Of a stretch of DNA of 60,100 bases, positions 36,061 through 51,600 are shown piece by piece. Origin of the DNA: Beroe ovata (Eukaryota; Ctenophora; Nuda; Beroida; Beroidae); assembly GCA_946803715.1 (NCBI GenBank), contig CAMPET010000122.1:144396-204495 (forward strand), given 5' to 3'. Within the stretch, counting starts at the first letter, position 1. Each line of letters starts with the position of its first letter. A program made the position numbers and the translations under genes. Below the pieces are notes generated by a model. The model was not told the origin of the DNA, did not search any database, and worked only from the letters and a program-made list of their open reading frames with translations.

Positions 36061-38847
36061 ATGGAATGCAGGTGGTTCAGTTGTACTTGTCCATTTGTCA
36101 CGTGACGGCTGTTATCTCGTGACTTGAGCACGTGCCATGAACAGCACCCAATCCCAAGTTGTGTCTTTAGAACTCTAGCGAAGTTTTAAGCATGATAAGA
36201 TGTTTTAACGGGTAAATTCCATAGCAACAATTTCCATGCTATGCGGCAACCATGTTCTGCAACGCTTTTACTGCTGATCGCGATAGAATAGCTTGTCAGA
36301 ATTCGGGTTGCATAGCAACCGCGGGTTTTTAACGGGCTTTCATGAACGCATCCGTTATTACACTCATTCTGGCGATTTCGGATACTGACACCCGATATTA
36401 TAATATGGGCCACTAAATATTGGAGCAATTCATTAAATTTGAGAGTTTCCTGATGAAGTCAGAGCCACGATTAGCATAAAAAACAGCTCTCAGTCTCACA
36501 GCTTTGAGTTTGGTCATTGTGGAAAAACGAAACCGGGAACAAAAGTTCCAATTCCACTCGCATCTTACCGCTGGTTCGATTGTCGGTTAAGAGCATGGGT
36601 CAAATTCAATGGTCATATCTGCTGAGCTGCTCCACAATGACCATCCTTCATGTTCATTCAAAACTAAATCCGTGTTATGATTACGTATTTATAATTATAC
36701 GTATGCTTATAGCGTACGTATTACGTGTTATACAATTTGTGCGTTATGATAGCGCGTTAATTTGGAACATAATTCATCGTATGCAGCCTGTATAAACACT
36801 TGACAAGCACATCAATAATATATTGCAGCTCCAATTCATTACAAAATCTACCCCTCTCTTTCTCTCTGACCACTGGATCGCACGCGTTATCACACGTTCC
36901 AAACTGTGAAGAGACATTCACCAAATATAAACAAATGTTTATTTAATAAAACGTCCCGGAAATGCTTATTAAAATACCCTCTGCTTATTAATCACCCTCT
37001 CCACATCCAGACTAATTAGGCTCCAATTTGCCGAGAAGATCTATTAGCAAGGTGATTGATTTGATTATGAGAGCATATAAGCTTGCATCATATACCATGG
37101 CCAACTATCGAAATACCATCAAGGCTGTTCCAAATCTAGACACGGAGGTGAAGATTCGTTTTAATTTCATATGAGGGTAATATTCAATTGTAGTGTGTCG
37201 CGCGGGAAAACTCGAAAATGTGAAACCCCACGTATACTTCGCAGCGTGATCATATATAGAGGTACCTCAGTGTCCTACTAATTTATAAATTATCAAGTTC
37301 GAGTGCCGGGAATTCGCTAAATCTTATCAACATAATTCCTTGGTTCTGTTAGCACATACTTGGATCTTAATTTGGTAATGTCCAGGTCTTAATTCAATTT
37401 TCCTGCTGATAAACGTGCCCCTACCAACAACCTCACCATTCCACGTAGGTCATTCGCAGTAATTTGAATGCCATGAGTCCAGTCAGTGTCTACGAAAATT
37501 GCCAGAACTGAGTTACCAAATGGGGTGAAGTTGGCTGGATGTTACCGAAAACAAACACTGAATTTAGTGGGATGTTGTTCGGGAGGAAAATAGGGCTCGT
37601 GATAAGGACACTCGTTAGGATTCTTCTCTTGGTAAAGAGAGTGCCTCGCTGAGCGTCATTTATATTAGAAATTAGGGAAATCTGAAAGTTATTAATTTTA
37701 CCCATATAGCCGAATTTTCGATAACAATTTGCAAATTGGTATGGGAATCTTCGGTCCTTTTTATTTTCTGAAAGGTGCCTGCGTGACAAAGCTCCTAAAT
37801 TGGATAATGTCTATAATTGTGCTGAATCCAAATGGCTCATGGAATTAAATACTTATCTCACATTCAAGATGTTCAAAGCTCCTGCAGCATTGAAATTTTA
37901 ACATCATTACGGGATGAAAATTGCGAGTTCTTTCTCCTTGATGACCAGATTATTATGAAAATATTATTAAGTGGAGTTCCCTACAAGGGGACTGTTGTGT
38001 GAGGCACTATGATATCACCACAGATTGACGGCTCAAAAGTAGCTCATCTGAGTTGAAAAGGCTGTGCATTTGAATTCAAAAATTCGCATAAAAATTTTGT
38101 TTTTTCACGAAATGTCTGTTTGAAATATCATGGTGAGGGGAAAACGATTTGTTTTTCTATACCCACTTCATGGGACAAACTTTTGCGGTCTTAATAAAAA
38201 CAGAAGTGTAATGTGGAGTTGATATCACGCCTCTACCAGGTTTTCAGTTTTGTCCATCACATTTCCAAACATCGGGCATCGACACGCCAGGGACGTTGGC
38301 ATGGCTCCCTCGTGAATCTATTTCAAGTTCAGTTGAAATCGAATTACCAAGCTCCGTAGAAAAGTGTGAAAATCACACGAGAGCTAAGCATCGTGAAGGG
38401 CCATAGAGAGAAAGAGAGAGTGAGGGTTCAAAAGTATGAGGTATACTGCTATATTTGGTTCAAAGTGTGAGGTACACTGCACACTGCTATATTTGGCCGA
38501 GGAGAGAGTGTTTTATTCTTAGTGTCACGGCTCACAGCCATTACGTCGGTGGCATAAATATTATTGAGTGAGGGTTGTTTGTGCAAGAGTTAGTGTTTAG
38601 ATTACTGTAATTAGCCTGAACAATGTTTTAAACTGGAGTTGTATCATGAATCATTATAGTTATAGCTCCAGAGCACCGATCTTGTTATAGTAGTAGAATA
38701 TGTAACGTTAAGTGTTACTATGGTAACCATTAAATTTTTTATCTACACAAGGTAGTAACTCCTACATACGTCAGCTATGTAGATCTTGTGTCAAACTTAG
38801 ATACAGGTTGTACAATGTACATATTTTGATTGGGTGCAACTGTGACA

Positions 38848-38930
38848 CGCACACACACGTACACACACACACAAACACACACACACAAACATACACACAA
38901 ACATACACACAAACATACACACACACACAG
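38848..38930. repeat. CA microsatellite with aaacatacacac units
   Basis: Imperfect (CA)n in which the 12-bp unit aaacatacacac repeats in tandem near the end. Confidence 0.9.
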
Positions 38931-39628
38931 GTCACGGATTAATCATTGACTCACAGTAGAGTCGTTTTTGGAAGGAAGCCAGGAAGAAACATTGAAATAA
39001 GGTAACAGGGCATAGAATCGTTAGATCTGGCGACTTTAACCCAATTATCTCTAATTTCCTAATAGGCGTGATCAGATTAAGCGTAATTGGGATGATATGG
39101 GCTCTTGGGACAGAAGTGTGGTGCCTATTCGTATATCCCTGATGCGAGGGTAACTGGTAGTCGCTCATATTTTGCAAGGGGATATTAGAAATTGCCGGGT
39201 TGTGATGCACAAGGGTCCAGGATATTTAATAATCTCCAAATGTACCCACTGATTGAAATTCCAGGAAAAACAGCAGTGTTTGATTCTCCTGTTTATTCCT
39301 GATAAACCAGTGGGTTCAGAATGACGTATTGGAAAAACTGGAACTTGTGAGATTATTTTTCAGTTCCTCGATGAATTGGAATACAACCGCTGGGACTCGG
39401 CTCGTCTTAGCTTTCCAAGACGTCATTAATGACCAATTGATTTCCCACAGGACAAACAGTACAGCTACTTATACCAGTATACAAGTGTAATACATTAGTG
39501 TACAATTAGTGTACATTAGTACATTAGTGTACAATACGTCATATCAGTGTATTTGTAAATAACCTGATGAAGACTTGAATCCTAAACCTAAACTGTGTAA
39601 CCCTCTATCTGAAAATCCCCGAATCTCC

Positions 39629-42600
39629 TCAGACCTTGACAGTCCACAGAGCCATTGCACTCCCTGCGGCCGACATGACCATGTTCTTCACAGCCGAGTA
39701 CCTGACTACCTGTACCTGATCAGCATGTGCCACATAGTCCTGAAACGTACCAGACGTGTAGTCTATGATTGTGAGGAGACGATCATGAGATCCCACAACG
39801 AGGAGATTCGAGTTGGAGATAATATCGAGAGAAGTGGCCCAGTGAGCCAGGTCTATCTTCCGCATCGTTTGCTTGGAGGTGATGTTGTAGAACAGGATCT
39901 CTTGTAGGGTGGAATATCCCGTGTAGATGATGATATCGGGTTCGAGAGGTGAGAAGAGGGCGAGAGAGGGTGGGAGTGATGAGTAGGAGGTGAGGGGAGC
40001 ACCATCAGGCGTGAAGGAGGGGGCTGGGAATGAGAGCCAGCATACCATCTTGTTCGAGTCCACTTCCTGTGGATGGATATTGAGATTACTGTCATGGGGA
40101 GGAATCAGCACGTGCATGTCTTAGCACCACGTGCATGTCTTAGCACCATGACAACTTGCTCTCTAAACCGTGACAACAATGTATCAGCTTCAGCTCACTG
40201 AGTATGCTGTATGTGCCTGCGTCGCAATGACCTACATGTATAATCGCGGGTCTCATAATATGTCGTCATGATTGATCATGGCAGTCTGCCAAATTCCAGG
40301 GTAGCGTAATCGAATGATCCGTGAAATGTAATGTTGTTCATAGAGAGATAAACGAAACCTTATTTAATATCATCAAAATTCCTGCCGTGCCCTCAAGAAT
40401 GTTGCAAGTTAAACGTTGCAAACACACATATTTTAAAACGTCAACACGGGTCGAGGTGATGAGATGATCGTGTGTGTGTGTGTGTGTATGGTAATGTGGT
40501 ATCATATGGTGGGTGCAGCACCCTGACACGGTGCTGCAATTCACCGTGCATAACTGCAGCTCCAGGGTGCTGCTGCATCATGAACTGTAGAGTGTGGTGC
40601 ACGGTATGCAAGGATTATGAACATGTAATTATTGAAACATCGATATCAGCATATTAAAATTGCTGTGCAATTAAATGCTGTGCAATTAAATGTTGAATAT
40701 TGAACACACTTATTTCCTCACCCAATCAGCCTTCCAGACGCTGAGTCGCCTGTCTCCAGTAGCTATCAGCCAGTGGGGAGAGAGGGAGCTGAAGTTGAGA
40801 GCAGTGACCGGTGCTGTTGCCTCCCCCTTCACCTTGTGATCGGATAGCACCCTCATTATAAGACCTGTCTCGGAGTTGATGACTGACACCTGACCCGTGC
40901 TATCACCTGACACCAGAACTTGACCTGAAAACAGGGTGATTACTGTCAGGTAGGTACCTCATTTGAACCCCGAGATGTTGTGATGGAGGGAAATAGGATT
41001 TGTCGCGTGTTTGGAATACCATCGAGGAAATCTCGAACGAACGTAAAACGTTTGTGACTTTCTGTACTTAACTGGGAAAAGTCCTATTAAATTTACTACG
41101 CGAGCCCCCGTAAGCTGTCCACAACTACTCATAACCATTTTGATTTAGAACCATGACACTCCAATTATGTGTTGATGATGAATGCATATCGAATCATAAT
41201 GAATTACCTATGCATTTAAATGATTTTATCCAGATTCATGCGACCGGGGTCATTTTATTTGGGAACGATTTTCGCTCAGTATGTATGGCCGGTTTACTGA
41301 TCGAGCCATTACGTTACCATGATATCATAATGAGCCTGGTACATTATCGCCGCTATACTGGACGGGCCTGGGCATTTCCGTGATGACAAACAGCGCTCTT
41401 TGATTGTTTCCCACACAAACCCCTTATTACGTCACATGCCCATCACACACACATTCACATACAAAATGAGTCAGCGTCATAGCTGGCGGGAAAAACGGCA
41501 GCCACAGGCAAAATGGGGCTAGTAATTGAATTAGACGCAATTCATTGTGTCCGTGTACACCGGAACAGAGAAATTCCGGGACCGAGTGAATGAGTGATTA
41601 CTATCAGCCAATCAGGTTCCAGATCTCTGCTCTGGACCCGCGCGTGAACATATATTTGTACGGTATTTTCACGTAAATTCACAATAGCTGGCTTCGTGCC
41701 AAGGGGACACTATGGACCACGGAATATGTGATATGTGGTACTCAATACAGCATCACTTTACGCTGTTATATGCATAATCAGTTTACAGGGTTTCTAATTA
41801 TTGCTAGAGCGAGTTTCGTGGAAAGAAAAGAAATAACCGCGTACGGACATGATGCAAGATGGTTCTAGAAGAACCATCTTAATCTGTATTATACCCCGCG
41901 TAAATAAACAGAATCCAGAAACAACTTGAATTTCCAGAAATATGAGCGTGGGAAAAATCAAAAATCTGTGTTATGACAAAGCTTTCAAAATCGGAGACAA
42001 CTCACCATTAGTTGAGTACTGGAGTCGGGTTATGGCGTGAGCGTGTGGTACCATCTTACATACCATGGCCACCTCACCAAGATCAAATGTCCGGACAGTC
42101 CCGTCACCGTATCCCGCACTGAGGCGGGCTGGCTGTGCGGGACAGAATACCGCACTTGTACACGACGTGGTCACCACCTGGAACTGAACTGCTTGCTCCA
42201 GCGGGTCTGCGGGATAGAATTTGTGGTGTCAACATCAGCACAACATGATCGAAAATGATAGGTCACGGATATTATTGGGAACTACTTTTGGGAACTACCA
42301 TTATTGGGGCTTACTTAACATCCAGTGATTTATTGGAAATACGTTGAAGACATTTTCATAGTGCTGGCATGTGATAAATTGCCGCAGCGCATCAAATGTG
42401 CTTTAGCTTTTATGAGGTAACTTTCGGAGAAGCAATGAAATCAGCATTGCAGTAATGCAGTATCTCACGAAATTGGTGTGACGGAATTTAGTGGTATACT
42501 ATGACGTGTAATATTCTTGGCACAGAAATTCCTCATCGATGTTGCGGGCCGTGTGATTTTGTTGTTGTTTTTGTTCCGAAAAGTTGGCAGGTTTTGATAT

Positions 42601-45600
42601 GATTGAGGTCATCGCAGACGCGGGAAATGAGAGATGTGAAAATGACAAATGATCTGGGAGTGAATGATAATTTGACTAAAATGAAATCACCATGTTGTTG
42701 TCAAGGGGAATCTATATATAGACTCAGTCCAATAATAGATAGGTTCGCTGAAGTTTGCAGAGTTGTGCGCTCAACATCGACCAACGATCAGTGGATTCGA
42801 TAATGATAAATTATGATAATCTCATTTCGTGATTTGAGCTCACTTTGCCACCATTTTGAATAATGAAGCTCATGACTGTCTGGTGATTCATAATCTGTAT
42901 GGATTAGGTTCATAATACCCCTAATTAAGCTGTATTAAACTCGAACAGAGTAATGAAATCCAATCCTACAGCTTCACTCTATAGTGAGTAGTGACTCAGT
43001 CTTGACGAGGCCGTCATCGTAAGCATGATATTATAGCTGTTAGCCGAGTTATGGCAACAGCAGGTTTGCTATCACATAGTGACCTCTCATAATAGGACAA
43101 TTTATAGCTAATGCAACTCCACAAATTGACAATTAGTTACCACAGGTTTTTGGACAAGATCAGAAATTATCCTAGTTTTAGTGACCTCGAGTTTTTGGGA
43201 TTAAACTTCGCTGAGAGACACGCATGCACAAAGTGAAACTTTATCAGTCGGACACACTAACCGTAATTCCAAACTCTGAGGCTACCATCTTCAACGGCTA
43301 CGGCAAAAGTATCGCCACTTCCGACAGCGATATCGTTAACATTATCAGGGTGCCCGCCTACCAGCCGGATTGAGGTCTTCTCCTCCCAGTTGATGTACCA
43401 CAGGGTTCCGGCAACAGTTCCGATAATTCCTGAAAATACACAGATGTCGAGGGGCATTCTATACCTACTAAATACTTGACTTAATTTCTTTCAGAATGAT
43501 ATCCGTCCAATTCGCTTTCCGAGTGAGGAAATCGTCTGGCTTTGTGATGACTAACTTGTTAAAACATTGGGTTCTCTGTATAAAGTTCAGAGATCGGTTT
43601 ACGTTTTGTAAAGTTTCGTTTTGGAAAGCATCGAAGCCAAACCGCCAAAATTTGTAGTGGTAATTCGTAAAATTTTGAAACATGTGGACAGAATGCTAAC
43701 CTCAACTTTCAACGAGGCTACGCGCGGCGCGCGTCACATTATCGTTGAAGAATGCGATATTTTGTGACCGAACGTTGAGTGTGGCACACAGAATGCGTAC
43801 ATTCGCATGCAAATTTGGTGCTTATTTGGAGGTTATTAGAGTGCAAGTCGTTACCCAGATTTAATTGCTCGTCCATGACACAGGAGAGTATGGCACTGTC
43901 GAACTCTAACTCATCATGCAACATGACGGATGTCTCCTCGCTGTCTGAGTTCTGGATATCCCACAGTTTCAAGTTCTTACTGACTCCGCCTAGAATTTAC
44001 ATAATGTTGGTGATTTAGTTATTCCCTGCAGACAGCTGCATTAACGAAACCTTAAATCTGGGAAAAATTCAGTAGATGCAACGGAATACAGTGATACGAA
44101 TAATAATCCTAACTTCCTAAGACTCAAGTGTATTTCGACTTACTCTAATGAGGGTAAAAAAGAATACCCAGTATTTATTATCATGTTCCAATTTCATCAC
44201 AACTGATGTTGATGTTTAATATCACAACTGATGTCCCTCCTCATCACCTGATATGAGACTGGACTTGTGGTACGTGAGAACATCAATCTCGTTGGGATGA
44301 GCGGACCAGTGTAGGAGACAGGTTGTGGACCGTGGGTCCCAGAGGGTTATATGTCCCGATATCGTGCCCACATAGACCATTCCCGTGTCTGTATATGTCA
44401 CTGCTGTGAACTCAATGTCATCGCCAATGCTGAAAATATTGCAGTTGTTCTCACTGAATTCATGATCTCGGTATATGGTAGCTGAATACCACCGGTTAGA
44501 ATTTTCTGAGCTCTGAATGCTGCGATGCTAGTAAAGTGTCTTGTGCAGCACAACATGATAACCGCAAGGTAATGTAGTTTCATGGTTACAAGAGGAAGTG
44601 AAACACATCGTTGTAAAGTAGTAAGAAATTACACCACTTTATTATGAGTAACCACTGGTTCTCGCTGTTGCAAGACGTGGTTATCAACCATTTCGAAACA
44701 GCTATTTCAACCAACCTTCTCTGGAAGGCGATGGGAAGGGATCCCGTTGCGACACTCAACTCTTGCTTGTGATCTAGAATCCAGAACTGTACACACTTAC
44801 CCACGGAGACGAACTCTGTGGAATTCTGTGGGTCACGTGACACAGCATTCACGTGACTCTCCGTCTGAGGGATATGCAACGTTATTAAGCTCTTAAAAGT
44901 TTATCATAGCAACTCGGTGTTCATGACTCAAATTTCTATTTCATATCATTTGCTTCCCTCATATTGATAAAGGTATCGCATTGTTTCCTCTATTTCACAA
45001 TGGAGCGGGAGTCAAGGCGCCGCCACGCCCATCGACACGCCCAGACAACCAACTAAAATTCACTTTCCGGAGCCCACACCCCTTCCCACGTATTATATTT
45101 GTCAGCGTTTTTGAAGTTGTGTCCATTTTTGGACAAAGTGAACACTTCTTCTGGTCGTATAGTAGGCGGGGTTATGATAATTTGTTACGTAATGAGTGTC
45201 TCTCAACTGCACCATCTCGGGAGATATGGATAAATTGATAAAGCAGGAAACCTGTAAATGGCGGGAATGGAAATCGACGACATACCTTGGCGACAGTATG
45301 TATGTCAAACGTTTGGCAGTCCCAGAGAACAAGTGCGTTTTCTTGGTAGTTTCCCGCTGATATGAGAAAACTGCCGTCTACGGTAAACTCCAAACATTGG
45401 ATCTGAAAACATTTATTTACATCTGGATTCTGTGGTTGTCCATTTTTCAATGTAAGTGCATATTCATTGGTATCAGTTGATTGTTTTGAATTCCTTTCAT
45501 TCATGGTAAGTTTTTAAATTATTCTTGCTTTCTTCTTTTAGGATTAAATTAATTATAAGGTCTCATGTAAAAGTTCAAGCAATTTCAGTCGTTAATATAA

Positions 45601-48600
45601 TGGAATCATGAGGCTGAAATGCTGCACTCCCGAGACCACGATTGACAGATGATTAATTGCCAATTGGGGGGGGGGAATGGGGGATGATGGGAGACTCGCG
45701 GTAGATTGATTAGAAAACTCCCGTTCCCCCATCTATGATGGTACTCGGGGCAGCGCGCGCATATGAAATTAGATTTGGGGCATAATTTGTCACAGGGTGG
45801 GATGCAGCGGAGCGGAAATGAAATAAGTTGGGGAAGAATCTTAATGGTTTGAACATTTATTACAGCCTCGTAGTTCGTAGAACTGCCGGTTAATTGACAG
45901 TTCTCCTGGCATTTCAAAAGTTCAGATCTTGTAAGTTTTACAATGAAACACGGTTACTCGATCAATGTTAAAATCTGTTAAACTTAACGCTGGGTCACGA
46001 TTTAACTCAAACACATGAAACCAAACATTTCACCATTACATATTTTATTCACTAAGCCAAGATATAGCAAAATCCCAAAACCTAAACTCCACACAGAACT
46101 TTCAGAAATTTATACTGCTACGACTTCGAACATTTTGCGGATACTCTTCACAGATGGTGATGGTGTCAGTGTCATTGGCAGACTACAGTCGACAGCGTTC
46201 ACTTTGCAGGAAAATGAAACAAACGGACCCGATCTCATGAAGCGGCAGAGGAACTTTCTGAAGTTAGCCATCCGCCACAGGTAAAGAAGAGGATTGAGGG
46301 CCGAGTTCATTGCCACACTGATACTGTAAGTGAAGTTCAGATAGTAGTCCACATATTGGAACTGGTAAGGATCTTTAAAATCGTACAGATCTCTGAACGC
46401 GAGGAGTGTTCTATCAAATACGAGGGGGATGTTGAAGATTGAGTATACCAGGGTGAAAATGAGCACGGTTATCGTCACCTTGAGGTGTGACTTGGCTTGA
46501 GCGATGGTGCGAGAGTCGCTCTGTCTGGGTCTTACAAACACAGCATATATTGTACACCCGCAACTTGCAAACACCACAAACATCGGAATGATGAAGGGGA
46601 GGGTGTACCCTATGAAGTAGAGCACTGGGTGCATGAAGTCTGTGGCTGTGTAGAACACACACTCTGCATACACAGCTTTGAACTCCACAGTTCCGTGTAG
46701 CCGGATTTGGATGAGGAGAAGTTGGAGGAAGAGGAAGACAAAGTACACAGCGATAGCGACGATGAGAGCCCGCAGTCGCACCACGTAGAACGGCCACAAA
46801 ACCAGGCATGTTCGGGTGGTACTGAGGACCACCACCAGGAATATGCTCATTCTGCCGGCCATGTTCCACGAGTAGCCCCACATGTGACAGAGGATGGAGT
46901 TTCCGAACAGCAGGCCCGGACTACGGTTAGTTAGGTAGCAAATCCCAACGGGGAACACACACACGCTAATGAAGAAGTCCACCATTGTGATGACCTTGTA
47001 GACTGAGTGAGGCACGTTGGACTTGCTGTACTTGAAGAAAGCGAAGGCGGCACTGTTCCCAACACTCCCCACGAGGAAGGCCAAGCAACACATGACCCCA
47101 AAGAGAATGTCAAGACTCTTGTTCGTAGTGTGTGGATCGGATGCGGACATGGTGAGTGCTGTTGTCTGTGATACAGCAGACATCTGGTAACAGTTATAGG
47201 ACATGGTAAAAATATTGTGATATTGGTGATACCAAATAAACTTGTAATTAACTTGCAATTAACTGTAATTCTGTTTTGGGATGGATCTAAAGATCGTTCA
47301 AAGAAATGAAAATTCGGAACAATCAATCAAGAACCGATAACAGAGTTAAATGTTGCGCAATGTAGGGTGGTTTATACCGTAGCATTTAAAGTTAAATGCA
47401 CAATCATAACTGGCAGCGCCCAAAACTGCGGAATCGTCATATGGCATGTGATGGAAGTTCAAACGAATGTTACAACATCAAGACTTCATATCATTAATAA
47501 ACCATGTAACTCGAATGGTGACTCAAGGTGAAATTCAGGGTTAACACCTTCCCTTCCTATGAGCGACACAGTGCCCGGCAAACACCCAACACGCAAACTA
47601 TAATAGTATAATGATATTGGTTGTTGAAGCAGGTTCTACTCACACTGAAATATGCTCATTAATAAAACGAAAATAGCGCAACACGCATGTTAGCGAATAA
47701 CGAAGTATGAAAGAACCGTGTTTGCAATAAACCACTTCATCCGAATATTTTGCTGATCAGCTTTTCACAGCAAAACACCGGTGCCCCATTAAATCGATAA
47801 TAGTAGGTATACGAAAATGGAGTCGAAATATAGGTATAAACCGCTTCATTGACAGGAATAGGATACAACCTCGCCAGCTTGAATACAATGGCAATTCTAG
47901 TACAGGAAAATGCCACTCCACTTAAATATGCATGTCCGAAACCGAAACATTCGATTGCATTGACAGACGTATGTCAAAAGACGGGCCATGCAAATATCGA
48001 TATAGGGCTAATGGGCAGTTCCTGAACTGTCACCAATTGATGCACCTGTCGCCTTACGTCATGTCCCAAGTGGCTGTCAATTGTCATGTGAATGCGATAT
48101 TAATTTGATCATTGAAAAATTACGCACGGGAACCAACAACTAAGATCGATAAACGATGTCAATTGTCAGAGATCATGGAGGGCGCCCATTAACAAATAGG
48201 GGGCGAAACTGTCCAAGAAATAATGTGTCGTTTGCGCTTGTAAATCAAAGTTTCACAGATTAACAAACTTCGCGGACTTGAACTTCGCGGACTTGAACTT
48301 CGCGGACTTGAACTGTTCAATTTCGATATCACGCGCTAAGATATTGAAAATCGCGGAGGAGATATGATCGCAGCAGATATTTTACGTATGTCTCAGCAAT
48401 GCGGTGAGAGGTAAGATATTGTGATCTAGGGGAATAGTGGGGAACAAGAGAGTTAGATATTGTGATCTAGAGGAATAGTGGGGAACAAGAGAGTTAGATA
48501 TTGTGATCTAGTGGAATAGTGGGGAACAAGTCGAGAGAGAAATCAATGGCTAATATAGTAGTGCAGTATGATTGGTAGAAATATAGAATTCTTGGTGGGA

Positions 48601-51600
48601 GCGATGATCCGACGAAAGCAATTTGATGGATCACACTTCTGTTGCGCGGTAAAGTGGTTTCGTAATGCGCGTTGTGGCAAGTAAATTCAGTAAACTGTTC
48701 CATATGATGAACGATAGAGAGGTGTCACGTGGGTGTGGAATGATAATCATCGTTTAGAACAGTGTTCACTGTTCAGCAACCACACACACACATAACATAT
48801 AGCAACCAGAAACATAGATAGTGAGGGTGACATTCACTTATTGATACCGGAATCTCACTGTTAAATTCTCGTGCATTGTAATGAAATAAAAATTACACAG
48901 AACGATGCCATCGTACTATTGCAAAACTTGTGTCCGGGAAAACTGAATCGAATTGGAGCAGGAAAATGCGGGCATATTTAGCGGAATTAGAACCAGGGGA
49001 GTTTAATAACTGAGCAAGTTGATAGATAGCTCCATGCTTTAAACCAGCATGAGCAACGTTGTGTCTCAAGATGAAATGTCATAAAACCTTATAGGGATCG
49101 TAACATTTTATCAATTCCACAAAAACCGCGGACCATCCCCCTACAGTCAGGTAATGACAGTGATTCGACTAATTTGTTAAACATTCGTTGTTCAGGGGTT
49201 AGTAGAAACTCAATCATCATTGATCAGGTAGCAGACAGCTGTTAGTGAAAACACTGTCACAGTGTCACTACCTATGTCATAAATTAATAAATTATTTCAA
49301 TTTTCATGGTGTATTATATCGCATAATACACCATGAAAATTGAAAGTTGAAAATATAACTTCAAATCTATCGTAAATCGCTACAAACTCGTTTAGTTAAA
49401 CCAGGAGATAGATATCATGCTGGTACATACAGACTATTATCATGAAGCTATAGAATACTATGCACGAAACTATAAGATAAAACACAAAACTGTCTGATAA
49501 TGAGGAGTTTTTGTTAGCTCAGCCCACCCAATACCAAAGACGGTGATATAGTGGATATGACCTGAACTCTATAAAGCCGCTATATAGAACCAGAACTATA
49601 GAGCTGCTCTGAATAATGGGGGAGAGGGGGCTATGGACTGTCCAACATAGACAAAGATGACAGAGAAATGGAGCATGAAGTCTATTGGACAGATGTCAGA
49701 ACTGCCATTCACCATGCAACGGCTGAGAGAGAGAGAGGGGGGTCTGATTTCCTAACAATTTAACTATCGAGATGGAGCAACGCTGGTGAGTAATCACGCA
49801 CCGTGAAAGGTGGTGTAGACGAAATGTCAGTGAGTCCAATTATTATAATAGTCAGTGACTATCTCTCGCGGAGAATCCAGTGTTTTTCTCGTTGTGCAAT
49901 ATAATGAGGAACGATGACTTTATTATTATGCTGTCACAGGGCAATAAATGTCTGTCTTATACAAAATAGCAGTAACAGCTTTATCAATTGACAATGTTGT
50001 CCACGCCACAGAAACATAGCGATTAGCCGAATATAATGGAAAGTTCAGAAATAGAAAACTGAGGTGATTACATTCGTTGATCTCGATCTTAATGATATTA
50101 CCTTACTGCCGAAAAATTAATCGAAGCCCCTGAATTAATCATCGATTAAGTAATATCTTATGGCGGGCGATGACTGATCGCATGAAACGGCATATGCGAT
50201 ACCATGATTCACATTTCTCGATTCGCATCATTCCTCATATAGTAGGTATATAGTAGTTCGCTTATTATAGCTGTCATTAATTTTAATTATTTCTTATTGC
50301 CCATTGATCACGTTATGGGGACTCATGAACACTATATCAGGGAGGCGATATCAGCAGGTAATATATGATTGAATTTGAAAATTAATCATTTTTCGTGATT
50401 TTATGATTAGATAGCGGGAACGATTTCCTGATCTATTCCTCCCTTATCTGTCCAATTATTTAAGCCAACGGAAAATCAAACTAGATGCAGGAATTCATTA
50501 TATAATAATATTGCTCCGCTCATGGATAATATTGCTCCGCTCATGGATAATATTGCTCCGCTCATGGATAAAGGAAATCCAAATCTGCCAAATGCCAATT
50601 CACAAATGTTGATGCTAACCCTCATGAGAACGAAAGAGGGAAAATCAATCAACCGAATTGCTAGCACCTGAAATTGCATTTCCATTCTATTTCAACCAAA
50701 CGACATTTTCGAGGACATTTGTTCCCCAATTCTAACGAAAAATACAACTGTCTCCGCTATTATAAAATAGCGTTCAATTTCATGGGACACAACCATTTAT
50801 AGCGAGGACAGTCAATAATCATGAAATTTGTGTGGTAGAGCAACACACACACAAACAAACGTCTCGTATAATAATGGTATTACACGACATATTGACATGT
50901 GAATGTCAGATTGCATCAATGTAGCAATTAAACCGTTTAAATTAAGCAGTACGTGGTCCGAAGATAAAGCGTGAATATGATCACGTGATTTCACCCCTAA
51001 TGCAAAGCTCAATAACATGAATTAGAAAACACACCCAGTGCCCACACCCAGTGCCCACACACACACATACACACACACATACACACATACTGCACACACA
51101 CACACAAAAACTCTCCCTCTCTCTTACACACTCATTCGTCACAGTAAGAGGTTTGCAAATGGAGATAATAGTGCATCTCCGATTTGAGAATGCTTTTCCC
51201 AAACATGGTCAAACATCTGCGACATAGCTAAATAGAAAATATGATGAGGAAAATATAATGTGGATTTAACTTGCATAGCTCTTTACCTGAAACTCATGGT
51301 AGGAACAAGTGTGTAGGAGTTGTAGTGTCTCGATATTCCAAATACAAATTTGGGATGGGTGTAGCTTGTGAGCACCAGAGCAGGAAGCGAGTTTATCCTC
51401 GCTACTTGTGAGACAGGTTATTGTCTCGGTGTGCTCGATTTGATGTCTCTGCTTGGAGGTCCTGGCGGTGGGGGGAGAGACACGTTAATTAGTGATCACT
51501 GATCAGTTACCTCTGGAATTCGTTTTTAGCACATCACTAATTTCAACCACAATTGCTATATCAGATGAAGGTATATTGAGTTTCTACTTGATCTTCCTAG

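Larger units (their letters stand above)
33200..39628. other. Gene-poor region between the KEN-box gene and WDR90
   Basis: 6.4 kb, mostly AT-rich, without a convincing gene. It holds several CA/TG microsatellites and a duplicated block beside the N at 34856. An exon-like frame at 33301-33464 is listed separately. A string of short frames elsewhere shows no domain or splice support. Confidence 0.5.

Noticed and set aside
44795-44800. GTAAGT as the donor of WDR90 exon 9
   Set aside because: It is coding here. Reading through gives VGKCVQFWILDHKQ, which matches the WD blade in human WDR90, and only the later donor at 44715 restores the phase for exon 10.
39629-45504. Many short minus-strand WD-like frames as separate genes
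   Set aside because: All join in phase as WDR90 exons and follow the order of the human protein.
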